A DNA stretch of 64,000 nucleotides, taken from contig CALRLF020000010.1 of the NCBI GenBank assembly GCA_943368475.1, forward strand, positions 1-64,000. Direction: 5' to 3'. The notes under the pieces were generated by a model. The model was not told where the DNA came from, did not search any database, and was given only the letters and a program-made list of their open reading frames with translations. Position 1 is the first letter of the stretch, and the number at the start of each line of letters is the position of its first letter. Positions 6,792-12,088 of the stretch are shown piece after piece. This DNA is from UBA1930 sp943368475 (GTDB lineage: Bacteria > Bacteroidota > Bacteroidia > Chitinophagales > Chitinophagaceae). The translations under genes were made by a program, and so were the position numbers.

Positions 6792-6864
6792 GATGATTTA
6801 GCTCAATGGTTAGAGCAATACGCTTATACCGTACAGGTTGAAGGTTCAAGTCCGTCAGTCATCA
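6792..6864 (+). tRNA. tRNA-Ile(TAT)
   Basis: Acceptor GATGATT/AGTCATC, a classical D arm (GCTC AATGGTTA GAGC), anticodon stem ATACG/CGTAC (one mismatch) with loop CTTATAC, and T loop TTCAAGT. The anticodon TAT (6825-6827) reads AUA. Most bacteria read AUA with lysidine-modified tRNA-Ile(CAT), so a TAT gene is unusual. Discriminator A fits Ile. Confidence 0.82.
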
Positions 6865-6867
6865 CAA

Positions 6868-6961
6868 AGCGATTTGGTGTAATGGCAACACAACTAGTTT
6901 CCTCTCTTTCTGAGAGGTAAAAATAAATTGGATGTATTCAGTTCAAATCTGAAAGTCGCTC
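6868..6961 (+). tRNA. tRNA-like gene with hairpin insertion in the anticodon loop
   Basis: It has a full acceptor (AGCGATT/AGTCGCT), a perfect D stem (GTGT/ACAC), and a perfect T stem (TTCAG/CTGAA) with loop TTCAAAT. Where the anticodon arm should be, CTAGTTT (6894-6900) pairs with AAATTGG (6925-6931). Between them lies an inner hairpin CCTCTC-TTTCT-GAGAGG (6901-6917) plus seven bases. Allowing a normal 7-nt loop, about 21-23 bases are extra, and the variable region is then a normal 4-5 bases. The final anticodon cannot be read. It could carry a small intron or be a disrupted tRNA. Confidence 0.6.
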
Positions 6962-6968
6962 AGCGTAT

Positions 6969-7040
6969 TGCGACTTAGTGAAATGGTTAACACGCCACTC
7001 TCATAAGGTGAAAGTTTCAGTTCGATTCTGAAAGTCGCAA
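6969..7040 (+). tRNA. tRNA with CAT anticodon (Met or Ile2)
   Basis: A perfect acceptor (TGCGACT/AGTCGCA), D arm GTG/CAC around AATGGTTA, anticodon loop CTCATAA with CAT at 7002-7004, and a perfect T stem (TTCAG/CTGAA). Discriminator A. The T arm nearly copies that of the preceding tRNA-like gene, suggesting duplication. Elongator Met, initiator and lysidine-type Ile cannot be told apart safely; the T1-A72 pair is unlike a classical initiator. Confidence 0.85.
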
Positions 7041-7047
7041 CAAAAAC

Positions 7048-7124
7048 TGGTTTGTAGCTCAATGGTTAGATGCACTGCACTTTTAATGCAGGGGTTGAAG
7101 GTTCGAGTCCTTCCAGACCAACCA
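7048..7124 (+). tRNA. tRNA-Lys(TTT) with encoded CCA
   Basis: Acceptor TGGTTTG/CAGACCA, perfect anticodon stem CTGCA/TGCAG with loop CTTTTAA (anticodon TTT at 7082-7084), and perfect T stem GAAGG/CCTTC around TTCGAGT. Discriminator A is followed by an encoded CCA (7122-7124). The 3' side of the D stem has one extra T. Confidence 0.92.
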
Positions 7125-7126
7125 AA

Positions 7127-7197
7127 GGAAATATAGTTCAAGGGTAGAACGGGTGGTTGTTAACCATTTAATGAATGTTCGAATCATTCTATTTCCG
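7127..7197 (+). tRNA. tRNA-Asn(GTT)
   Basis: A perfect acceptor (GGAAATA/TATTTCC), D stem GTTC/GAAC, anticodon loop TTGTTAA (GTT at 7159-7161), and perfect T stem GAATG/CATTC around TTCGAAT. Discriminator G, as expected for Asn. Confidence 0.92.
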
Positions 7198-7208
7198 CAA
7201 AATATTTT

Positions 7209-7282
7209 GTTGTGCTGGCAGAAATGGCTTTATGCATTCGACTGCAAATCGAAGGAAAGAGGTTCGAGTCCTCTGCACAACT
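7209..7282 (+). tRNA. tRNA-Cys(GCA)
   Basis: A perfect acceptor (GTTGTGC/GCACAAC), perfect anticodon stem TTCGA/TCGAA with loop CTGCAAA (GCA at 7244-7246), and perfect T stem AGAGG/CCTCT around TTCGAGT. Discriminator T is the major cysteinyl-tRNA synthetase identity base, supporting a chargeable tRNA. Confidence 0.93.
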
Positions 7283-7287
7283 CAACT

Positions 7288-7363
7288 GGTGCTTTGGCAG
7301 AGATGGTTCTATTTGCATTACTCTGAAGAGGTAACTATCTGAGTTCGATTCTCAGAGGCACCA
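7288..7363 (+). tRNA. tRNA-Phe(GAA)
   Basis: Acceptor GGTGCTT/AGGCACC, D stem GCAG/TTGC with a long 12-nt D loop, anticodon arm TTACT-CTGAAGA-GGTAA (GAA at 7325-7327), and perfect T stem CTGAG/CTCAG around TTCGATT. Discriminator A. Confidence 0.9.
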
Positions 7364-7369
7364 CAACAA

Positions 7370-7442
7370 ACGGGTTTGATTGTAATTGGCAGCATCGCAG
7401 TCTCCAAAACTGTTGGTATAGGTTCGAGTCCTGTAACCCGTG
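7370..7442 (+). tRNA. tRNA-Trp(CCA)
   Basis: A perfect acceptor (ACGGGTT/AACCCGT), anticodon arm GCAGT-CTCCAAA-ACTGT (CCA at 7404-7406), T stem ATAGG/CCTGT around TTCGAGT, and discriminator G as expected for Trp. The D stem is short and partly mismatched. Confidence 0.9.
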
Positions 7443-7551
7443 CAAATAAATTGTATAACAAAGAAAATGTAATGCTATGCGTGTTTTTGTAATGAAGTAG
7501 TTGATGTAAACACCAACGAAATGAGAATGTAAATAATGAAAATTAAATTTT

Positions 7552-8601
7552 ATGGCAACAATAATAATAGCCATACTGCTTGCCCGTATAGTAATTGCAA
7601 TGATACCTGAATGCAATAACTGGCTGCAAAGCATGTGGCAACAAATACAACAAATATTGAGAAAACAAAAACCCACCGGGCTTTTTGACGAATACTTTAT
7701 AGAAGCTAAAAACTTTTATTTAAGAGAGTTTAAAACAGTTCCCTGTATTGCTTACATAGGAAATGTAGATACGGGAGCCATTTTTAAATTGATAGAAACA
7801 GGAAAGTTTGGTAAAGTCAAAAATGTGTATCAACGCAACTATTATTCCTGGCAGGATGAAAGAGTTGAGTTTAGTAAAACACTGTTTAAGCTGGAAGGTA
7901 AAATGATGGTAAAGCTAGGAGATGATTGGCTCGAAATACTGTTCAGTACAAAGGATTATGACAAAGCAAATGAAATGCTGCATGAGTTTAAAACAATGAA
8001 AGCAGCAGCTAAGGAAGAAGATTATGAAATCAATATCATTAGTATGAGTGGTGGAAGTTTAGATTTAAAAACACTGGCTATAAAGCCAACTGATCTTGAC
8101 CTGAAACTTTATTACAATGATGACTTTGCAGCAGTTGATGCAACGATTAAAGAAAGGCTGAATAAAGAGAATGATAAAGGGATTGTTTTATTACACGGAT
8201 TACCTGGTACAGGAAAAACAACCTACTTACGTTATCTTATTGGCAGCATGAAAAAGAAAGTAATGTTTGTATCGCCTGCGGTGGCAAGTAATTTGATGAA
8301 TCCAGAGTTTATGGATTTATTGATTGATAATCCGAATTCTGTGTTGGTGATTGAAGATGCTGAGAACATTATAATGGACAGACGTTACAGCAGCCAAAGC
8401 AGTGTGAGTAATTTACTGAACATCAGCGATGGTTTATTGAGTGATTGCTTGAATGTACAAATCATTTGCACATTTAACAGTGAGCTGAGCTTTGTGGATA
8501 GTGCATTGTTGCGTAAAGGAAGACTGATAGCAAAGTATGAATTTGGTAAACTGCATGTAAGTAAAGCAAGGGCATTGAGTGAACATTTAGGATTGCAATA
8601 G
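7552..8601 (+). CDS. Membrane-anchored AAA ATPase (BCS1-like), ending at an in-frame amber codon
   Basis: The 349-residue product starts with a hydrophobic segment (about 2-18), then a family-specific region, then an AAA module from about residue 200. It has Walker A GLPGTGKTT, Walker B VLVIEDAE, a sensor-1-like ICTFNSE and the arginine-rich LLRKGRLIAKYEF segment. The closest theme is BCS1/COG0464-type ATPases that remodel proteins or RNPs. The frame stops at TAG 8599-8601, yet 38 further sense codons continue in frame to TAA at 8716-8718 with a family-like C-terminus. It starts 110 bases after the last tRNA, with no clear terminator between. A role in tRNA handling is only contextual. Confidence 0.8.
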   Translation: MATIIIAILLARIVIAMIPECNNWLQSMWQQIQQILRKQKPTGLFDEYFIEAKNFYLREFKTVPCIAYIGNVDTGAIFKLIETGKFGKVKNVYQRNYYSWQDERVEFSKTLFKLEGKMMVKLGDDWLEILFSTKDYDKANEMLHEFKTMKAAAKEEDYEINIISMSGGSLDLKTLAIKPTDLDLKLYYNDDFAAVDATIKERLNKENDKGIVLLHGLPGTGKTTYLRYLIGSMKKKVMFVSPAVASNLMNPEFMDLLIDNPNSVLVIEDAENIIMDRRYSSQSSVSNLLNISDGLLSDCLNVQIICTFNSELSFVDSALLRKGRLIAKYEFGKLHVSKARALSEHLGLQ

Positions 8602-8718
8602 GAAATTAATAAGCCGATGACATTGGCTGAAATAACCAACCCTGGCGATAATCATTATGAACCAAAACAGATAAACGTAATTGGATTTAGAAGAATGGAA
8701 GAACTGATTGAAAACTAA
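8599..8718 (+). other. In-frame C-terminal extension of the ATPase beyond an amber codon
   Basis: After TAG the same frame reads 38 codons to TAA, beginning EINKPMTLAEITNPGDN. A PMTLAEI-type segment is, as I recall it, typical of the C-terminal end of AAA proteins of this kind. The gene is therefore either truncated by a nonsense change, or extended by readthrough to 388 residues. Confidence 0.6.
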
Positions 8719-8719
8719 T

Positions 8720-8768
8720 CTCCATGCTGTTGCATGGAGGTTTAAAAAACAAAAACCATGCAACAGCA
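8720..8768 (+). promoter_or_regulatory. Overlapping hairpins that could hide the ykuK-like start codon
   Basis: CTCCATGC (8720-8727) pairs with GCATGGAG (8732-8739). In the alternative, TGCTGTTGCATGG (8725-8737) is the exact reverse complement of CCATGCAACAGCA (8756-8768), which contains the ATG at 8758. The folds share bases and exclude each other: one leaves the start free, the other buries it in 13 bp. Confidence 0.6.
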
Positions 8769-9240
8769 ACAATGGAGAAAGTTCAATGGGTCACCAATTA
8801 AACAGGGCATTGAAGATGAAGTAAGGCAGGCTTTGATAAAAGAACATGAAGCAGGTAATACTATTAAAGTTTGTATTGGTACCGATAGTCAGGTAAAGGG
8901 CAGGGCAACAGACTTTGCAACGGTAATTGTATTTGTAAGAAAAGGGAAGGGTGCATTTATGTATATCCATAACCAAAATACGAAACGCAAAATGCCAGTA
9001 AAGCAAAGGATGCTGGAAGAAGTTGCTATGAGCATTGATATTGCTTACAAGCTATGCCCTTTGTTCATTGCTTTTAATGTACACATGGAAGTGCATGCAG
9101 ACATTAATACCAATCCCAACTTTAAAAGCAACGATGCTTTGAAAGATGCAATGGGCTATATCATGGGAATGGGTTTTGCTTTTAAGGCTAAACCACATGC
9201 TTTTGCAAGCAGCCAATGTGCTGACAGGATGGTACATTAA
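8758..9240 (+). CDS. YkuK-like (DUF458) RNase H-fold protein
   Basis: The 160-residue protein matches the DUF458/YkuK family, which has a predicted RNase H-like fold. It shows the first-strand acidic motif KVCIGTDSQVKG (about 38-49), LEEVAMSIDIAY (about 83-95), the strand EVHADINTNPNFKS (about 112-125), and the closing GFAFKAKPHAFASSQCADRMVH. The acidic residues that would form the active site (Asp in GTDSQ, Glu in LEEV, Asp in VHADI) are present. Its enzymatic activity has not been established, to my knowledge. It follows the ATPase and is closed by a strong terminator, so ATPase and YkuK form a natural unit with the tRNA array. Confidence 0.8.
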   Translation: MQQQQWRKFNGSPIKQGIEDEVRQALIKEHEAGNTIKVCIGTDSQVKGRATDFATVIVFVRKGKGAFMYIHNQNTKRKMPVKQRMLEEVAMSIDIAYKLCPLFIAFNVHMEVHADINTNPNFKSNDALKDAMGYIMGMGFAFKAKPHAFASSQCADRMVH

Positions 9241-9281
9241 ATGGAACACTGATGACACGGATTGGATGGATAGAAACAGAT

Positions 9282-9318
9282 AAGATTGGTTCACTTAATT
9301 TGAGTGAGCCAATCTTTT
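9282..9318 (+). terminator. Strong intrinsic terminator ending the array/ATPase/ykuK unit
   Basis: A 14-bp stem (9282-9295 with 9303-9316, one T-G pair) and a 7-nt loop are followed by TTTT. This marks a likely 3' limit of the transcription unit that began near 5930. Confidence 0.85.
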
Positions 9319-9367
9319 AAAACAAGTGGATTTTGTACTTAGCTTTAGGAACAATATTGAGCTGTGG

Positions 9368-9386
9368 TTGCGTCGCACACTTGTAC
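9368..9386 (+). repeat. Dispersed repeat TTGCGTCGCACACTTGTAC, copy 2
   Basis: Identical over 19 bp to the inverted copy at 10505-10523. The two copies face each other across the hypothetical gene at 9419 and the antitoxin-like gene. The preceding dozen bases are also similar (ATTGAGCTGTGG against ATTGAACTCCTG). Confidence 0.65.
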
Positions 9387-9418
9387 TGGAGGAAGATTAA
9401 TGAACAAACAAATATAAT

Positions 9419-10195
9419 ATGGAAAAGACTCAAAGAATACTTGACTTCACTATTGAGCAATGTGATTCTATTACTAAATATTATCATGGTAGCCAAAGAA
9501 GCAATATCATGTTTTTCAGTTTGTCAATGTTAGATAGATTGAATTTCTCATCTCATAGTTTAAAAGCTTTAACAAAAGATATTTATGAAAATAGTAGGCT
9601 AGAATATTCTTGTGGTATTATTATCAGATCGGTGTTGCTTGACTATATGATTTTGTTAAATGCTATTGAGCCATGGCTTACAAGCAATCCAACAGGCAAT
9701 GAGACTAAAGATTTATATAACTATTGTTCGAAATGGCTGGCAGATAGCATGAGACACACAGTTAACAACATAGCCTTATTATATTCAGATAGCTCTAGCC
9801 AAGAGTTAGATATAATGTATTTAAATATTATTAATCGGAATCCAGATTTTTTTTATCCTTATGAAAATACAGGGAAGCCCCCGAAAATTAAATTAGAAAG
9901 ACCTGAAAAAACTGAAGATTTATACAAAAAGATAAAGCAAGGGAAATTTAACTATGATGCGAAAGTTTATGAGGCGTATTTGTATTACTCAAAATACGAC
10001 CATTTTGGACAAATGTTTTATGAAACTTCAAGAGAGTTTGTTCTAGATAAAATTAATCGAATGAACAAATCAATAAGTTTTTTCCCATACATCCTTCATT
10101 ATTCGTTGTTGATTCTAAGTACAGTTGATAATAATTTAAACCCTGCTATTTTGAATAGAAAGAAAGAAATAATTTCCTTTATTGAAAGTTTGTAG
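9419..10195 (+). CDS. Hypothetical protein, all-helical
   Basis: The 258-residue protein is rich in Tyr, Asn, Lys and Leu and predicted to be mostly helical, without signal peptide or membrane segment. Segments such as YSCGIIIRSVLLDYMILLNAI and YYSKYDHFGQMF faintly recall HEPN/DUF5677-type proteins, but no diagnostic R-x4-6-H motif is clear. It is more AT-rich than its neighbours, lies between inverted copies of the 19-bp repeat, and converges on an antitoxin-like gene with 5 bases between stops. It may be acquired. Function unknown. Confidence 0.6.
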   Translation: MEKTQRILDFTIEQCDSITKYYHGSQRSNIMFFSLSMLDRLNFSSHSLKALTKDIYENSRLEYSCGIIIRSVLLDYMILLNAIEPWLTSNPTGNETKDLYNYCSKWLADSMRHTVNNIALLYSDSSSQELDIMYLNIINRNPDFFYPYENTGKPPKIKLERPEKTEDLYKKIKQGKFNYDAKVYEAYLYYSKYDHFGQMFYETSREFVLDKINRMNKSISFFPYILHYSLLILSTVDNNLNPAILNRKKEIISFIESL

Positions 10196-10200
10196 AATGA

Positions 10201-10410
10201 TTAATTGCGTATAAGCTCATGAGATTCTTTTACAGAGTATCCCTGGCTTCCACTTTCTTCAAACAGTTGTACACGGTTATAAAAAGAATTCAATTCTTCG
10301 TCTGTATATCTAGATGATGGTTGTAGAACTTCTAACACAGTTTCTAACTGATTGTCGTTTGCTTCGTCAATGAGTTTGTGTAATTGTTCTCGAATAGCAG
10401 AAGTAACCAT
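10201..10410 (-). CDS. Antitoxin-like small protein without an adjacent toxin
   Basis: The 69-residue protein begins MVTSAIREQLHKLIDEANDNQLETVLEVL and ends in an acidic/helical tail (FEESGSQGYSVKESHELI). This is the layout of Bacteroidetes addiction-module antitoxins paired with RelE/ParE-type toxins: an N-terminal helical module with IDEAND, then a flexible toxin-binding tail. The position downstream on the same strand, where the toxin normally lies, is taken by the convergent 258-residue gene, so it looks orphaned. The family call is by pattern only. Confidence 0.55.
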   Translation of the reverse strand: MVTSAIREQLHKLIDEANDNQLETVLEVLQPSSRYTDEELNSFYNRVQLFEESGSQGYSVKESHELIRN

Positions 10411-10504
10411 ATTAGTTAACTTTTAAAGTGATAATGATGTATGCAATTTAAGTAAAAAAGGCGTCTTCCAAAAAAATGATCTGTCAGTTGAATAAAGATA
10501 TATT

Positions 10505-10523
10505 GTACAAGTGTGCGACGCAA
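10505..10523 (-). repeat. Dispersed repeat, inverted copy 3
   Basis: Exact 19-bp reverse complement of the copy at 9368-9386. Confidence 0.65.
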
Positions 10524-10568
10524 CAGGAGTTCAATTGAAATGATACAGCTGGTTACCTCCTTCGATAT

Positions 10569-10582
10569 TTCGACTACGCTCA
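10569..10582 (-). repeat. TGAGCGTAGTCGAA-type short repeat, copy A
   Basis: On the minus strand this reads TGAGCGTAGTCGAA, the same short repeat found inside rtcB (13122-13140) and after it (13627-13645). It lies just downstream of the CoA-transferase gene, in an intergenic stretch with no other visible gene. Confidence 0.55.
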
Positions 10583-10629
10583 ATACTATCAGGACTAATA
10601 ACCAACTGCAGTAAATTATAAAAGAAGGA

Positions 10630-11916
10630 TTAAATAAATTCTTTAAAACGTTCGAAGCATTGTTTGGTTAAAAACTCCCGATCGTTGGGGTGTGCAATAT
10701 CGATGAGTGCTTTAGCTCTTTGACGCAGGTTTTTTCCGTAAAGGAAAGCAATGCCATACTCGGTTATGATGTAATGTACATGACCACGTGTGGTAACAAC
10801 ACCTGCACCTTGTTTTAAGAAAGGAACAATACGAGGCGTGCCTTTATTGGTTCGACTGGTAATGGCTATAATGGGTTTGCCACCTTCGCTGAGTGCGGAG
10901 CCACGCATAAAATCCATTTGTCCGCCAATACCACTGTACTGATAAGTGCCAATGCTATCAGCACAAATTTGTCCAGTAATGTCAACCTCAACAGCACTGT
11001 TGATGGCAACCACTTTTGGATTGCGACGAATAACATGTGGATCGTTTACATAATCAATATCCAGGAAAGCAATGGATGGGTTATCGTTTACATAGTCGTA
11101 CAGTTTTTGTGTACCCAATGCAAAAGCAGTAACCATTTTGTTGGGATGTATTTTCTTTTTGGTGTTGTTGATGACATCTTTTTCGAACAAAGGAATGATG
11201 CCATCGCTGAACATTTCGGTGTGCATGCCTAAATTCTTGTGGTTGAAAAGACATTTAAGCACTGCATCAGGAATGGTGCCAATACCAACCTGTAAAGTAC
11301 TACCATCTTCTATGATAGAAGCAACATGTCCACCAATAAGTAATTCAGTAGGCGTTACTTTACTGCCATAATCGGTTTGTGGCAAAGGTTCATCGTGGTA
11401 CACCATAAAAGAAAAACGATCGGTATGAATCATGCCATCGCCATGTGTACGTGGCATCTTGGGATTAACTTGTGCGATTACGTATTTGGCAACATTTACT
11501 GCAGTACGGGCTACGTCAACCGAAACGCCAAGTGAGCAATAGCCATGTTGATCGGGTGGAGAAACCTGCACCAATGCAACATCAATTGGTAAAACAGTTC
11601 GAAGCATATCAGGAATATCACTAAGAAAAGCAGGAATAAAATCGGCTCTGCCTTCTCTTACAGCCTGACGGACTGGCTCAGAAACGAACAAAGAGTTGAT
11701 GCGGAAAGATTTTTCATATTCTGGTTTTACAAGGTCGATGTCGCCTTGTAAAGTGATGGAAATGATTTCTACATTTTGTAAGCGTTCGTGTTGTTTGGTC
11801 AACTCTCTAACAAGGTGTAAAGGTGTAGAAGCACTGCCTTGTATGAATATTCGTTGATGGCTTTGTATAACGGATAATGCTTCGTCAGCTGTTGAATAAG
11901 TAAATGGATGAACCAT
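10630..11916 (-). CDS. Acetyl-CoA hydrolase/transferase family CoA-transferase
   Basis: The 428-residue protein matches the acetyl-CoA hydrolase / 4-hydroxybutyrate CoA-transferase family, which moves CoA between acetate or another acid and an acyl-CoA. Seen are the N-terminal RIFIQGSASTP, the VSPPDQHGYCSLG block, the GGHVASIIEDGSTLQVGIGTIPDAV segment, and the C-terminal GIGGQMDFMRGSALSEGGK and TTRGHVHYIITEYGIAFLYGK blocks. The glutamate in LHTEMFSDGI-type context (here MHTEMFSDGI) is the likely catalytic residue. The ATG at 11914-11916 is chosen because the 40 upstream codons are AT-rich and unlike the family. It divides the ykuK unit from rtcB. Confidence 0.88.
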   Translation of the reverse strand: MVHPFTYSTADEALSVIQSHQRIFIQGSASTPLHLVRELTKQHERLQNVEIISITLQGDIDLVKPEYEKSFRINSLFVSEPVRQAVREGRADFIPAFLSDIPDMLRTVLPIDVALVQVSPPDQHGYCSLGVSVDVARTAVNVAKYVIAQVNPKMPRTHGDGMIHTDRFSFMVYHDEPLPQTDYGSKVTPTELLIGGHVASIIEDGSTLQVGIGTIPDAVLKCLFNHKNLGMHTEMFSDGIIPLFEKDVINNTKKKIHPNKMVTAFALGTQKLYDYVNDNPSIAFLDIDYVNDPHVIRRNPKVVAINSAVEVDITGQICADSIGTYQYSGIGGQMDFMRGSALSEGGKPIIAITSRTNKGTPRIVPFLKQGAGVVTTRGHVHYIITEYGIAFLYGKNLRQRAKALIDIAHPNDREFLTKQCFERFKEFI

Positions 11917-12009
11917 AAAAGAGAATAATATTTTAAAAATTCGAAGTAAGTTAAGAAATGAAATGTAAAAAATGAGATTGGTTAGTTTTTGTGAAATACA
12001 TAAACACAT

Positions 12010-12052
12010 AGGCACATAGTTAAAGAGACTACACATAGAAAACTATGTGCCT
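12010..12052. promoter_or_regulatory. 12-bp inverted repeat between CoA-transferase and rtcB
   Basis: AGGCACATAGTT (12010-12021) and AACTATGTGCCT (12041-12052) are perfect reverse complements with a 19-bp spacer in the divergent intergenic region. It could be an operator or a dispersed intergenic hairpin; similar CATAG / TATGTG words flank it. Confidence 0.5.
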
Positions 12053-12088
12053 GCATTAAATCTATGATTCTATGTGGTAAATAAAAAA

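Larger units (their letters stand above)
6602..7442 (+). other. Dense tRNA array (about ten tRNA or tRNA-like genes in 840 bp)
   Basis: Successive cloverleaf-forming sequences are separated by only 4-8 bases, except for one 36-base interval that holds a tRNA half. Eight have clear anticodons: Arg(ACG), Ile(TAT), Met-type(CAT), Lys(TTT), Asn(GTT), Cys(GCA), Phe(GAA) and Trp(CCA). Discriminator bases fit the expected isotypes where this is diagnostic (T for Cys; G for Trp and Asn; A for Phe, Lys, Ile and Met). Only the first gene and tRNA-Lys encode CCA. All lie on the strand of, and upstream of, the AAA ATPase gene. Confidence 0.85.

Noticed and set aside
6901..6917. Reading the inner hairpin of the inserted tRNA as the true anticodon arm (TTC, Glu)
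   Set aside because: It would leave nine extra bases before and nineteen after the arm, with an outer helix unexplained. The insertion model fits the rest of the cloverleaf better.
7275..7283. Possible 3' half partner for the orphan Val-like half (CTCAAC near the end of tRNA-Cys)
   Set aside because: These bases belong to a complete tRNA-Cys acceptor region, and the match is partial. It is likely chance.
6602..7442. Amber suppressor tRNA in the array
   Set aside because: No member has a CTA anticodon in a correct loop. Two anticodons are unreadable, so this cannot be claimed.
9333..9533. Short plus-strand ORF overlapping the start of the 258-residue gene
   Set aside because: It has no family features, covers the dispersed repeat and is out of frame with the longer, better-supported gene.
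9368..10523. Inverted 19-bp repeats as ends of a transposon
   Set aside because: No transposase lies between them, no target duplication is evident, and the same repeat occurs alone elsewhere.
11917..12036. N-terminal 40-codon extension of the CoA-transferase
   Set aside because: It is AT-rich and hydrophobic and is not part of the family. The ATG at 11914-11916 gives a normal length.
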